Shown here: in pieces, positions 28,316 through 36,654 of the stretch | How positions within the stretch are numbered: position 1 is the stretch's first letter | How the letters are laid out: every line of letters begins with the position of its first letter | Assembly: GCF_005234135.1 (NCBI RefSeq) | Contig: NZ_CP039964.1 | Location: 62,001 to 126,000, forward strand | Direction: 5' to 3' | DNA length: 64,000 nucleotides | From: Pseudorhodobacter turbinis | GTDB taxonomy: Bacteria > Pseudomonadota > Alphaproteobacteria > Rhodobacterales > Rhodobacteraceae | Made by a program: the position numbers and the translations under genes | Notes under the pieces: generated by a model | What the model was told of the DNA's origin: nothing | What the model saw: the letters and a program-made list of their open reading frames with translations, nothing else | Databases searched by the model: none

Positions 28316-29137
28316 ATGAGCCCGCTTCTGACAATCCGCAACCTGTCGCGTCATTACAATGTCGGCCCCCACACCATTGTTAAGGCTCTCGATGATGTAT
28401 CGCTAACCTTGAATGCCAAAGAAATCCTTGGCGTTGTGGGTGAATCCGGCTCTGGGAAATCGACCTTGGCGAATATCGTTATGGCGCTGGATACGCCGAC
28501 TTCCGGCCAGGTGATCCTTGATGGCCAGGATTTATTCGCCTTGAGCACCCGTGAACTGCGCAAGGCGCGGCGCAGCTTCCAGATGGTATTTCAAGACCCC
28601 TACGGATCGCTTGACCCGCGCCACCGTGTGGGCCGGATCATCGCCGAGCCGCTTCATCTTGAACCGGGCGCCCCCACGGGCGCCGCACGCAGGGATATGG
28701 TTGGCAAACTTCTTGAAGATGTGGGTTTGGCCGCCATCGACCAAGACCGTTACCCGCATGAATTTTCCGGTGGTCAGCGCCAGCGCATTGCCGTGGCACG
28801 CGCATTGATCACCAAGCCGCGTCTTTTGGTGGCAGACGAGGCGACCTCCGCGCTTGATTTGACGGTGCAAAAGCAAATCCTGAAACTTATTCTCGATCTG
28901 CGCGACGAGCATGGGATATCCATTTTGTTCATTACCCACAATATCGGTGTCGTTGATGAAATCTGCGATACAGTTGCAGTGATGCAAAACGGGAGGCTGG
29001 TCGAAAAAGGTCCGGTGCGGCAGGTTCTCGATAATCCGTCGGAGGCCTATACCCAACGGCTTCTCAGCGCTGAGCCTCGGCTGGATGTCATCGGGCGCAA
29101 GTCAAAGCGCACCGTTACGCTGGCAACGTCTCCGTAA
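28316..29137 (+). CDS. ABC transporter ATP-binding protein, DppF type
   Basis: This is a 273-residue ATPase with Walker A GESGSGKST, Q-loop MVFQDPYGSLDPRH, signature SGGQRQRIAVARALI and Walker B LLVADEATSALD. Its ATG directly abuts the previous stop. It is the last gene of the operon; no strong terminator follows. Confidence 0.93.
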   Translation: MSPLLTIRNLSRHYNVGPHTIVKALDDVSLTLNAKEILGVVGESGSGKSTLANIVMALDTPTSGQVILDGQDLFALSTRELRKARRSFQMVFQDPYGSLDPRHRVGRIIAEPLHLEPGAPTGAARRDMVGKLLEDVGLAAIDQDRYPHEFSGGQRQRIAVARALITKPRLLVADEATSALDLTVQKQILKLILDLRDEHGISILFITHNIGVVDEICDTVAVMQNGRLVEKGPVRQVLDNPSEAYTQRLLSAEPRLDVIGRKSKRTVTLATSP

Positions 29138-29453
29138 TGCACTTCTCAAAACACCTGATAGATAGCCTGTCACTTGACGCGTTGAAATCTTCAATTTCAG
29201 GCGGCGTAATGTGATTCAGGCTATTTCGAAAGTGCTGAACCCGAGCTGATTATGTGCCAGACGTCGGGCGCGGATAGGGGCAAAGCCTGTCATGCGGCCA
29301 GTCAGGGCCGTGACAACTGGGTGGCTCGCCGCCTCGTTTTCAACTATACTATTAACCAATCTAGGCCTCGTTGCGCAAACCTGCTGTTTGGATATGCCGC
29401 GAGCCCCGGTTTTGCGAACGTTTTTGCATCCGAAACCCGGTTGAGGCTTTGGC
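29138..29453. other. Intergenic region after the importer operon
   Basis: A weak hairpin (TGAAAT at 29182 with ATTTCA at 29194) without a T run is the only structure noticed. No gene is supported; the right part grades into IS3 sequence. Confidence 0.4.
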
Positions 29454-30050
29454 TTGTGTTTCCTGAATCTGCGGAACGGGGGCTTTGGCTGGAACCATAA
29501 GAGGGTCTATCGCATCTATTGCGAGTTAGAGCTGGATCTGCTGATCAAGCCTAAGAAGCGGCTCAAGCGCGACCGCCCAGACCCTTTATTGGTGCCAGAC
29601 AGCCCAAATCAGGTGTGGTCAATCGTTGCCCGGCAGGCGATTGCGGAGCAATCTGCCGAGAGGGGGACTTTATGGCTGACCAGCTGTGGAATGGGAAATC
29701 CTTCAGAACTCTCAATGTGTTGGATGACTTCAATCGCGAAGGTTTGGCCATCGAAGTTGATTTTTCGTTACCATCTGCGAGGGTCGTTAGAGCGTTGGAC
29801 CAGATCATCCAATGGCGTGGGAGACCGGCGATGATACGTGTGGACAACGGCCCAGAGTATCTTGGTGAAACGCTGGTATCCGGGGCTTCCAAGCACCAGA
29901 CCACCCTGTCATACATCCAGCCAGGGAAGCCCCAGCAGAACGCATATGTCGAGCGCTACAACCGCACCGTTCGACATGAATGGCTGGACCAATACATCAT
30001 GCGAAAGCATCGAGGAGGCTCAAGATCACGCCACACAATGGTTATGGACT
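29454..30050 (+). pseudogene. IS3-family transposase OrfB, truncated and disrupted by a palindromic insert
   Basis: Readable segments are [32 protein letters not shown], then PNQVWSI. There the palindromic insert breaks the frame, which resumes [35 protein letters not shown], and [26 protein letters not shown] frameshift near 30005 leads to [13 protein letters not shown] and the gene stops short. These are IS3-group integrase-like DDE motifs. The 5' part of orfB and orfA are missing. Confidence 0.85.
29624..29666 (+). repeat. Palindromic insert copy 5 (in IS3 transposase)
   Basis: Arms are CGTTGCCCGGCAGG and CCGAGAGGGGG; the core is GATTGC-GGA-GCAATC. The 41-bp insert lies exactly between ATC and GAC of VWSIDF, immediately before the probable first catalytic Asp codon. 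Confidence 0.9.
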
Positions 30051-30324
30051 TCTGTGGTTGCCGCCGTTTGTGCAAGAGGTTTTTTCCTTTTGTGAATGTG
30101 TGATCGAGTGCGGTCTTCTGTCAGGCCTTGATATGCGGCGTTGTCAGAAGCCGCTGGCCGGTATGGTGATCTGCGGATTGGGTCCAAATCTTACAAACGA
30201 GCTTTGTTGGCTCGAAGCCCATAGCTGGTTTCCCCATTCCAGATCTGTTCGATCATTTCGCCCATGCCACTCGTCGCCTTCTCACCCCCCATTTCACCGG
30301 ACCAGATGGCCAAAGCACTGTCAT

Positions 30325-31314
30325 TCAAGCTGCCACCGCCTGTTCCGGATGCCTATAATTCTCGTTCTTTGTCATCATAACCCATATTCCGCGCGCCATT
30401 TTTTTTGCCGCCGCGATTGCCTCCAACATGCGCGGCTTCCTGGCCAGCATGCGTGCCAACCACGACCCATCCAGTTCAACCGAGACATGGCTCCAATGAT
30501 GAGCAATCGACGAATGTCGCATTGGCCGGCTTTTGACACGCGTCCCAATCGCTCCTTGCCTCCAGAGGCATGCTGTCGTGGCACGCGGCCAAGCCAGGCG
30601 GCGAAGTCACGCCCGCGTTTGCGGGTTTTGCATCGTTGGGGCAAATGCTTCTAACGCCAAAGCAGTTATGCGCCCGACTCCCGCTGCCCCCTTCGCGGCA
30701 ATCATCTTAGCGTGATCTTGGCTGTTTTTTCCGCAATCTGTTTGACAAGACCCGCGCATTCGATGCGAGCCTACGCTGGCAAATCGCAGTTCGGGTACTC
30801 CAGAATAGCATCGATCAGTTCGACATTTCCGATGCCCTGCGGAACGACGCGGAACGACGTGGCCGAATTCATAGAGAACTGCGCGCAGCGCATTCACCAA
30901 TTCGGTGCGCTGATGAACCAAACGTTCCCGTTCCCGTTCCCGTTCCCGAAACAGCACAGCTAAAGCTTGTTGATCTTCTGACTTTGGCACGAGAAACCGC
31001 ATCTCAGGACGCTGCGCCGCAATCACGATCGCCTCGGCGTCGGATGCATCATTCTTTTGCCGCTTGCCGAACGGACGCACATATTGCGGTGCAATCAGCT
31101 TTACCTAATGCCCCAGCTTGATCATCTCGCGCGCCCAGTAATGTGCGCTGCCGCAAGCCTCCATCACGATAACCGAAGGCGGCTGATCTGCCATGAGCTT
31201 TCGAAACCGAGAGCGCGCCAGCTTCATGCGGAATTTGAGTTGGCCTGTCATCGACGCGCCATGCAGTTAGAATACGGCCTTTGCCAAGCCCACCCCGATC
31301 ATAGTATCGTTCAT
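30325..31314 (-). pseudogene. IS110-family transposase, degraded
   Basis: Starting at ATG 31314 (MNDTMIGVGLAKAVF) the frame meets stops at two points (after AKAVF and after IKLGH). It continues KLIAPQYVRPFGKRQKNDASDAEAIVIAAQRP and RLVHQRTELVNALRAVLYEFGH, loses frame at a duplicated 10-mer near 30840, and ends GRDFAAWLGRVPRQH, GGKERLGRVSKAGQCDIRRLLIIGAMSRLNW. These are IS110 DEDD transposase motifs. A four-fold GTTCCC hexamer at ~30923-30948 adds Arg-Glu repeats. No palindromic insert was seen here. Confidence 0.82.
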
Positions 31315-31802
31315 CTCGCCGTCCTCTCCATGTCGTGGTTCTTTCACCTCCACTTTTGGCACATTAAAATGCCGTCTGGAGAGAGCGGCAACCACCACAT
31401 CTTACAACAACGACCGGCCGAATATGGGTATCGGTGGGCTTACCCCCAGCGATGAAACTGAACCAGCACCAAATGGCTGCGTAGTTCTAGTTGCAAACGC
31501 CTCCACAAATAGGGGGATTGCCCAACCACTTCCTGTTTCAACGCGATAATGAATACATCCCACCAAATTTTTTTGCACAAACCTTCGAAAGGTCAATCTT
31601 CATTTTTGCCCTGACAGATTGCGCGCGTCCAGCGCGCTGGGTGCGGGGTTTGCTCGTGGCGTTGCAAGCACGAGCACCTCTTGGCTAGCTTTCATAACGG
31701 GATCTTGCTAGGAATTGCTTTGCGATTTTTAACACTGACTCGAAAGAACCAGCACGGCAGGGCCCGTGACAGGCTTTCACTCTTACGACCAAGGTAGCGA
31801 AG
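31315..31802. other. Intergenic region, nothing assignable
   Basis: No gene, RNA or IS motif was recognised. The sequence just before 31803 lacks a strong SD. Confidence 0.5.
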
Positions 31803-32714
31803 ATGAACAAGCCTTTTGTTTCGTTGCGTCCGGAGATCACTCGGATGCACGCCGAGATCCTGATGGACTGGCTGGAAGATGACCGCGTGACCCGCTACCT
31901 GAGCGATTCAGGCGATGTGTCCCGGTTCATCGCACAGACCGTCAATCGGATTCAGATGCCGATCCTGACACATCTGTTCAATCAAGGTGGCCGCTTTTTC
32001 ATGGTTTATGATCGAGATGATGCCCCGGTCGGCTTTGTCCGTCTGGTCAAGAGGGGCGCCGAGTGTGAGATCGTTTTGGTCATCGGCGATCATGACAAAT
32101 GGGGCCGCAGGCTTGGCAAAAGCACCATCCGCGAAGGGTTGAAGCTTGCCTTCCTTGATATGCGCGCCGAGACGGTCATCGCCAAAATCCACCCGGACAA
32201 CACGCGTTCGATGAAAGGGTTTGAGGGCTGCGGCTTCCGTCTCGACCGCGAGACACCGACGCTCCATTCCCTGTCCATGACCTCTGGCCGGTACCTTGAC
32301 CTTTTGCGTGAAGGTGCGATGGCAAATTCTGCCGATATTTACGTCACCGAGATGGACAAAGCCCGACTGCAAAGTCTGGTTGATTTTGAACGGGGAGCGG
32401 CAAATGTTGAGCTGCAGCACGAGATCGAGCGCGCCATCGTCGTCGACCCTTTGGACGTCGCGGGCGATGTCGTCACAATGAATTCCAGGGTCGTGTTACG
32501 GTTGGACGATGAACAAAAGGACGTGGCTCTGGTCTACCCGCAAGATGCCGAGGAAGGTGCGGGTAAACTCTCGGTCCTCTCCGATGTCGGCACAGCGATT
32601 TTGGGCTATCAGGAAGGCGACGCTATCGATTGGGTGGTCAAAAATCGCACGCGCCGGATCCGCATCGAGAAGGTGATCTACCAACCGGAATCCGTCGGTG
32701 ACCTTCACCTCTAG
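31803..32714 (+). CDS. Bifunctional GNAT N-acetyltransferase / GreA-like (Rnk-type) protein
   Basis: This 303-residue fusion has two parts. Residues ~1-165 form a GNAT acetyltransferase (VGFVRLVKRGAECEIVLVIGDHDKWGRRLGKSTIREGLKLAF, with the R/GxxG acetyl-CoA loop, then AKIHPDNTRSMKGFEGCGF). Residues ~175-300 resemble Rnk/GreA-GreB C-terminal domains (DIYVTEMDKARLQSLVDF, VTMNSRVVLRLDDEQKDVALVYPQDAEEGAGKLSVLSDVGTAILGYQEGD). The latter part could bind RNA polymerase secondary-channel sites as Rnk does. This fusion is known in Rhodobacterales. It is an intact gene isolated between IS remnants. Confidence 0.85.
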   Translation: MNKPFVSLRPEITRMHAEILMDWLEDDRVTRYLSDSGDVSRFIAQTVNRIQMPILTHLFNQGGRFFMVYDRDDAPVGFVRLVKRGAECEIVLVIGDHDKWGRRLGKSTIREGLKLAFLDMRAETVIAKIHPDNTRSMKGFEGCGFRLDRETPTLHSLSMTSGRYLDLLREGAMANSADIYVTEMDKARLQSLVDFERGAANVELQHEIERAIVVDPLDVAGDVVTMNSRVVLRLDDEQKDVALVYPQDAEEGAGKLSVLSDVGTAILGYQEGDAIDWVVKNRTRRIRIEKVIYQPESVGDLHL

Positions 32715-33109
32715 TCGCCCAAATGCGTTAGGTCTGCTGTCGTGTCCGGAGGCTTGTGACTGACCTGAGCCCCAAGTTCCGTCCAGCTTTGCGCGGAGTC
32801 CTTGGGGTTAAATCTTTGGCGTATGCCGCCATTTTGTCCGCCGCCTTTCTCTGCAGAAATTCCATCGGCGTCAGGTTGCCCAATGCTGAATGTGGTCTGC
32901 GCCAATTGTAGTCTTCTTGCCATTCTTCAAACGTTTTGCGTGCATCACACAATGTGCCAAACAGCGTTTCGTTGAGGCATTCGTCTGGCAGTTTGCCGTT
33001 GAAGCTTTCGATGAAGCCGTTCTGCAGGGGGTTCCAGGGCGCGATGTAATACCAATCGATACCGGTTTCCTGAACCCATTTGAGGATTGCCATGCTGGTG
33101 AACTGGGTG

Positions 33110-33153
33110 CCCCCTTTCAGCAGGTTGCTACGCAATCGCCTTTCGGGCAGCGG
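33110..33153 (-). repeat. Palindromic insert copy 6 (in IS3 OrfB)
   Basis: It reads on the minus strand with diverged arms CGCTGCCCGAAAGG and CTGAAAGGGGG; core GATTGC-GTA-GCAACC with one mismatch. The 41-bp insert lies between SDN and GTQF, directly after the probable second catalytic Asp. Confidence 0.8.
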
Positions 33154-33434
33154 TTGTCCGACACGATTGTCTTTGGCAGGCAGCGTTCAGCGATGATCCG
33201 ATCCAGCTCGCGTGCAACGCGGTGGCCAGACAGCGAAGTATCAGTTACCAGCACCAAGTTCTCATGACTGAAGTCATCAACGACGGTAAGAATGCGAAAC
33301 CTTCGACCATCCGTCAACGCATCTGACACGAAGTCCAAGCTCCAGCGTTGGTTCGGACCATCAGGTAGCACCATCGGCTTCCTCGTGCCCAAAGCACGCT
33401 TCCCGCCTTACAGCAGGCGCCACCATTTTTTTGA

Positions 33435-33474
33435 CCCTCTCGAGCTTTGCTATGCAAACCCTGCTGGGCAACGA
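33435..33474 (-). repeat. Palindromic insert copy 7 (in IS3 OrfB N-terminal part)
   Basis: On the minus strand, arms CGTTGCCCAGCAGG and CTCGAGAGGGT with core TTTGC-ATA-GCAAA. Confidence 0.8.
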
Positions 33475-33667
33475 TTGATGTCTCGCAGCATGGCGCGTGA
33501 CCATTGTCCTCGGACCAATGGCGGACAAGATGACGCTCCAACATCTGGTCGACCAGAAGATTCTTCAACTTCCCGTTCTCGTCCTTCAAAGCCCGCAACC
33601 GCTTCGCGTCAGAAGGTTCCGTCCCGCCATGCTTCGATTTGTATTTGTAAAACGTCGCAGAACTGAT

Positions 33668-33710
33668 CCCCCTCTCGGGCCATTGCTGCGCAATGCCCTG
33701 CCGGGCAGCG
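33668..33710 (-). repeat. Palindromic insert copy 8 (in IS3 OrfA)
   Basis: On the minus strand, arms CGCTGCCCGGCAGG and CCGAGAGGGGG with core CATTGC-GCA-GCAATG. The 41-bp insert lies between VCRRH and GISSATF. Confidence 0.9.
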
Positions 33711-33843
33711 CATGCCGCCGACATACATCAGCAGTCTTCTCACCAGTTTCCTGCTCCTTGATCATCGCGATGATCTGTTCGCCCGTAAATCGTGCCTTCA
33801 TCTGTCCGTCCTTTTGTTCGGTGGGCTCGTCTACATCTGGGCG

Positions 33844-33883
33844 CCCTCTCGGCAGCATGCTTTGCATGCGCCTGCCGGGTAAC
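33844..33883 (-). repeat. Palindromic insert copy 9 (in IS256 transposase)
   Basis: On the minus strand, arms TGTTACCCGGCAGG and CCGAGAGGG with core GCATGC-AAA-GCATGC. The 41-bp insert lies between GCG and GAC of WADGVYF, immediately before the probable first catalytic Asp. Confidence 0.9.
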
Positions 33884-33950
33884 AGACGGCGTCTACTTTC
33901 GCCCCCGAATGACCGAGGAAAAACAATGCGTTATGGTGCTGATCGGGGCG

Positions 33951-33987
33951 CCTCTCGTGGTTTGCACGCAAACCACTGCCGGTGACA
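33951..33987 (-). repeat. Palindromic insert copy 10 (in IS256 transposase)
   Basis: On the minus strand, arms TGTCACCGGCAG and CGAGAGG with core TGGTTTG-CGTG-CAAACCA. The 37-bp insert lies between GCG and GACGAG of IGADEW. Confidence 0.85.
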
Positions 33988-34139
33988 GACGAGTGGTGTC
34001 TTGGGCTTCTGGAATGCCCTGCGCGAGGTCTTTGGTTCCACGAAAGAGCAGCGATGTTGGTTCCACAAAACGGGGCAATGCACTGAATGCGATGCCCACG
34101 TCGGTTCAGGCCAAAGCAAAGGGCCATCTGCACGATATC

Positions 34140-34179
34140 CACTGGCCGACAGGGCGTTGCGCAGCAATGGCCCGAGAGG
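34140..34179 (+). repeat. Palindromic insert copy 11 (in IS256 transposase)
   Basis: Diverged left arm CACTGGCCGACAGG, right arm CCCGAGAGG, core GTTGC-GCA-GCAAT. The 41-bp insert lies between LHDI and WQAES. Confidence 0.8.
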
Positions 34180-34795
34180 CTGGCAGGCTGAAAGCCGTGT
34201 CGACGCTGAGGCTGCATTCGACTACTTCGTCGCGACATATGGTGTGAAATACGACAAGGCCGTCGCCAAATTGACCAAAGACCGCGACGTGCTACTGGCG
34301 TTCTATGATTTTCCTGCTGAGCATTGGAAACACATCAGAACTACCAACCCAATCGAAAGCACCTTCGCCACGGTTCGGCATCGCACCGGCAAAACCAAAG
34401 GATGCCTCAGCCGCAAAACGGGCCTTGCCATGGCGTTCAAGCTGATGCTGTCAGCCCAGACCAAATGGCGCAAACCCGACGGCGCAAACCGTATGCCTGA
34501 GATCATCCAGGGGATTGATTCAAGGACGGTATCAAGCAACTTAGAAAGGCCGCCTAATCACGCCGTCACCAACTTTCGGGCATAGCTCGTGGTTCTGTTC
34601 AGCCTACCACTGCGGCACACGACTGGCATGGTGGGCAGCATCCTGCAGATGGCAGGCCTGGACTGGACGGTGCCCGACTTTTCGACCCTGAGCTGGCGAC
34701 AAAAGACCATCACGGTGCAAATGTCGAACCGCCGTGCGCCGGGGCCTCTGAACCTGCTGGTGGACAGCACGGGGATCAAGTTCTTGGGCGATGGC

Positions 34796-34836
34796 GCCCT
34801 CTCGGGCGATTGCGATGCAATCCCCTGCCGGGTAAC
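34796..34836 (-). repeat. Palindromic insert copy 12 (in IS5 transposase)
   Basis: On the minus strand, arms GTTACCCGGCAGG and CCGAGAGGGC with core GATTGC-ATC-GCAATC. The 41-bp insert lies between FLGDG and KWLARKHG. Confidence 0.9.
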
Positions 34837-35024
34837 AAATGGCTTGCGCGCAAGCATGGCACACATCGCCGCCGCCAGTATCGCAAGGTGCATCTGGCGA
34901 TGGATACTGCCACCGACGACATCCGGGCGGTGGAGTTCACCTCAAGCGACCACGGTGACAGCCCGGTTCTACCTCATCTTCTGGACCAGATCCCGCCCGA
35001 TGAACAGATCGGCACAGTGACCGG

Positions 35025-35063
35025 TCCCTCACATGCATGTAAACATGCACTGCCGGGCAGTGG
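35025..35063 (-). repeat. Palindromic insert copy 13 (in IS5 transposase)
   Basis: On the minus strand, arms CACTGCCCGGCAG and TGAGGG with core TGCATG-TTTA-CATGCA. The 37-bp insert lies between GGT and GAT of TGDGAFDT, immediately before the probable second catalytic Asp. Confidence 0.85.
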
Positions 35064-35414
35064 ATGGCGCCTTCGACACCCGCCGTTGTCACACCGCGAT
35101 CCTTGATCGAGGCGGCACCGCAGTCATCCCCATTCGCAAGAATGGCCGCCGCTGGAAAGAGGATTGTCCCTCCGCCCAAGCCCGCAACGACATACTCAGG
35201 GCGACCTAACGCCTGGGCAGGGCCATTTGGAAACGCTGGTCCGGCTATCTACGTCAGAAGTCGTATCGAGGCCGGGATGCGATGTCTCAAAGCATTCGGT
35301 GAGAGGATCGCGTCACGAGACCCCGACCGCCAAGCTGCTGAAGTCCATATCCGTGTGGCACTCATGAACCGCTTCAATGCACTCGGCACCGCCGAGATCG
35401 AACGCGTTGCCTGA

Positions 35415-35807
35415 CCCAAAAGGGGAACGGGGACGTCGCGTCTTAAAGACGACTAATGCAACAACGCCGCTTTCAGGCGGAATGCCAACAGCGCTGCAAT
35501 ATCGCCTTTAAGGTGAACCGCAAGTTTGGTGCTGCTTGTGGGGGCGTCTGCCCATTGGTTCTCGCGTTGCGTAGGGCATCCGGGTGAAACGGGACGGTGT
35601 AATTTCTTGCCATTCCCTATCTTTTTTATAGCTAACATTTTTTGAAAATGACCGGAACTAAACCGTGACAAGACTACCCAAACTATGTTCTATCTTCTGT
35701 AATCCTTGACTTTAAAAGTCTAAGATGCTCTCGTGCCTTACCGCTGGTTTTTGTCTTTTAACGAATTCGTTTTTCAATCCATTTAGCTAATTAAGATTGG
35801 CTGTTGT
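35415..35807. promoter_or_regulatory. AT-rich upstream region of the SapC/adhesin operon
   Basis: No gene is supported. The region is AT-rich from about 35600 on. It contains an inverted repeat GACTT-TAA-AAGTC at 35708-35720 within a TTGACT-like context; no clean sigma-70 spacing was found. The start codon at 35808 has only a weak SD. Confidence 0.4.
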
Positions 35808-36557
35808 ATGCATTCGTCTAAACCGCTCTTCTACAAGACTGTGGTCCCTCTCGACACGCGCCGCCACGGATCTTTGCGCATTTCGTCACCGCTTCGCCCG
35901 CTTGAATATGCGCGTGAGGCGAATGTTATTCCCGCTCTGGTTGATGAATTCGATCTGGCAATGGCCGAGATCCCAATTGCATTCCTGCCGGGCACCGACG
36001 GCCCTTCGGCGGTTTTCGTAACGGGTTCGGCACCGGGGACCAATATGTATGTCACCGACGGCGGCCTTTGGAGTGGCACCTATGTTCCCGCGTATTTGCG
36101 CCGCTATCCCTTTATCATTGGCGAAGTGAGCGAGAGCGAGGCGGTTCTATGCCTTGATGAAAGCTATGAGGGGCTGGGCGAGGTCGAAGGGGATCGTTTC
36201 TTTTCGGACACAGGTGAACAACAAGAGGCGCTGACCAATGCGCTGACCCTTGCGCAAAGCTACCGTGATGCAGCTGTGCGGACCGAAAAATTCTGCGCGA
36301 TGCTGCGTGATTTCGACCTGTTGCAGACGGCCACGCTTGATACGACCGCGCCTGATGGTTCCAAATCCGTGGTGCATGGTCTGTTGATTGTCAATGAGGC
36401 CGCCATTGCCGCGCTTTCCGCCGATAAGCTTTATGCGCTGCACGCCGAAGGGTTTCTGAAGGCGGTTTATAGCCAGATCGCAAGCCTGCGAGCGGTTTCG
36501 AAGCTGCTGCCTGATGTGGCGCCCAAAGCTCGGCCGAAATCTAAAAAGACTGCATAA
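35808..36557 (+). CDS. SapC-family protein
   Basis: This 249-residue protein matches the SapC family: YKTVVPLDTRRHGSLRISS near the N-terminus and VPAYLRRYPFIIGE in the middle. SapC was named for S-layer protein secretion in Campylobacter; its molecular role is not well defined. No signal peptide or membrane segment is apparent, so it is probably cytoplasmic. It heads an operon with a periplasmic protein, a two-partner-secreted adhesin and its transporter. This suggests a role in export or maturation of the surface adhesin, as inference. The C-terminus is basic (KARPKSKKTA). Confidence 0.85.
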   Translation: MHSSKPLFYKTVVPLDTRRHGSLRISSPLRPLEYAREANVIPALVDEFDLAMAEIPIAFLPGTDGPSAVFVTGSAPGTNMYVTDGGLWSGTYVPAYLRRYPFIIGEVSESEAVLCLDESYEGLGEVEGDRFFSDTGEQQEALTNALTLAQSYRDAAVRTEKFCAMLRDFDLLQTATLDTTAPDGSKSVVHGLLIVNEAAIAALSADKLYALHAEGFLKAVYSQIASLRAVSKLLPDVAPKARPKSKKTA

Positions 36558-36654
36558 TTTCTTCGGGGCATCGCGCCTCGGGGCAGAGACGTGGGCGATT
36601 TGACCCGAGAGTTGCAGCGCGCGCTGCCTGATTGACCGAAGTCTGGAGTTCTAA

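Larger units (their letters stand above)
32728..33801 (-). pseudogene. IS3-family transposase (OrfA/OrfB), disrupted by three palindromic inserts
   Basis: On the minus strand OrfA starts at ATG 33801 (MKARFTGEQIIAMIKEQETGEKTADVCRRH), is broken by insert 8, and continues GISSATFYKYKSKHGG, KRLRALKDENGKLKNLLVDQMLE. OrfB is broken by insert 7, continues LPDGPNQRWSLDFVSDALTDGRRFRILTVVDDF and IVSDN, is broken by insert 6, and finishes [43 protein letters not shown] to 32728. WSLDF and SDN-GTQF carry the first two catalytic Asp. The element has truncated the neighbouring IS256 gene. Confidence 0.88.
33820..34557 (+). pseudogene. IS256-family transposase, 5'-truncated with three palindromic inserts
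   Basis: The remaining frame reads LVYIWA, insert 9, DGVYFRPRMTEEKQCVMVLIGA, insert 10, DEW, then an internal deletion to LGFWNALREVFGSTKEQRCWFHK and NALNAMPTSVQAKAKGHLHDI. After insert 11 it continues WQAESRVDAEAAFDYFVATYG, HWKHIRTTNPIESTFATVRHRT and a frameshift before FKDGIKQLRKAA, with a stop near 34557. These are IS256/MULE-type motifs. The left part was lost where the IS3 element adjoins. Confidence 0.87.
34595..35414 (+). pseudogene. IS5-family transposase, 5'-truncated with two palindromic inserts
   Basis: Segments in order: LFSLPLRHTTGMVGSILQMAGLDWTVPDFSTL, LNLLVDSTGIKFLGDG, insert 12, KWLARKHGTHRRRQYRKVHLAMDT, HGDSPVLPHLLDQIPPDEQIGTVTG, insert 13, DGAFDTRRCHTAILDRGGTAVIPIRKNGRRW. 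A frame change follows, then AEIERVA at the stop. VDSTG and GDGAFDT hold the first two probable catalytic Asp of this IS5 group. The 5' end is lost at the junction with IS256. Confidence 0.87.

Noticed and set aside
33951-33987. Natural IS256 sequence between IGA and DEW
   Set aside because: IGADEW is continuous in the family as I know it, and the intervening 37 bp has the same arms and palindrome as other inserts.
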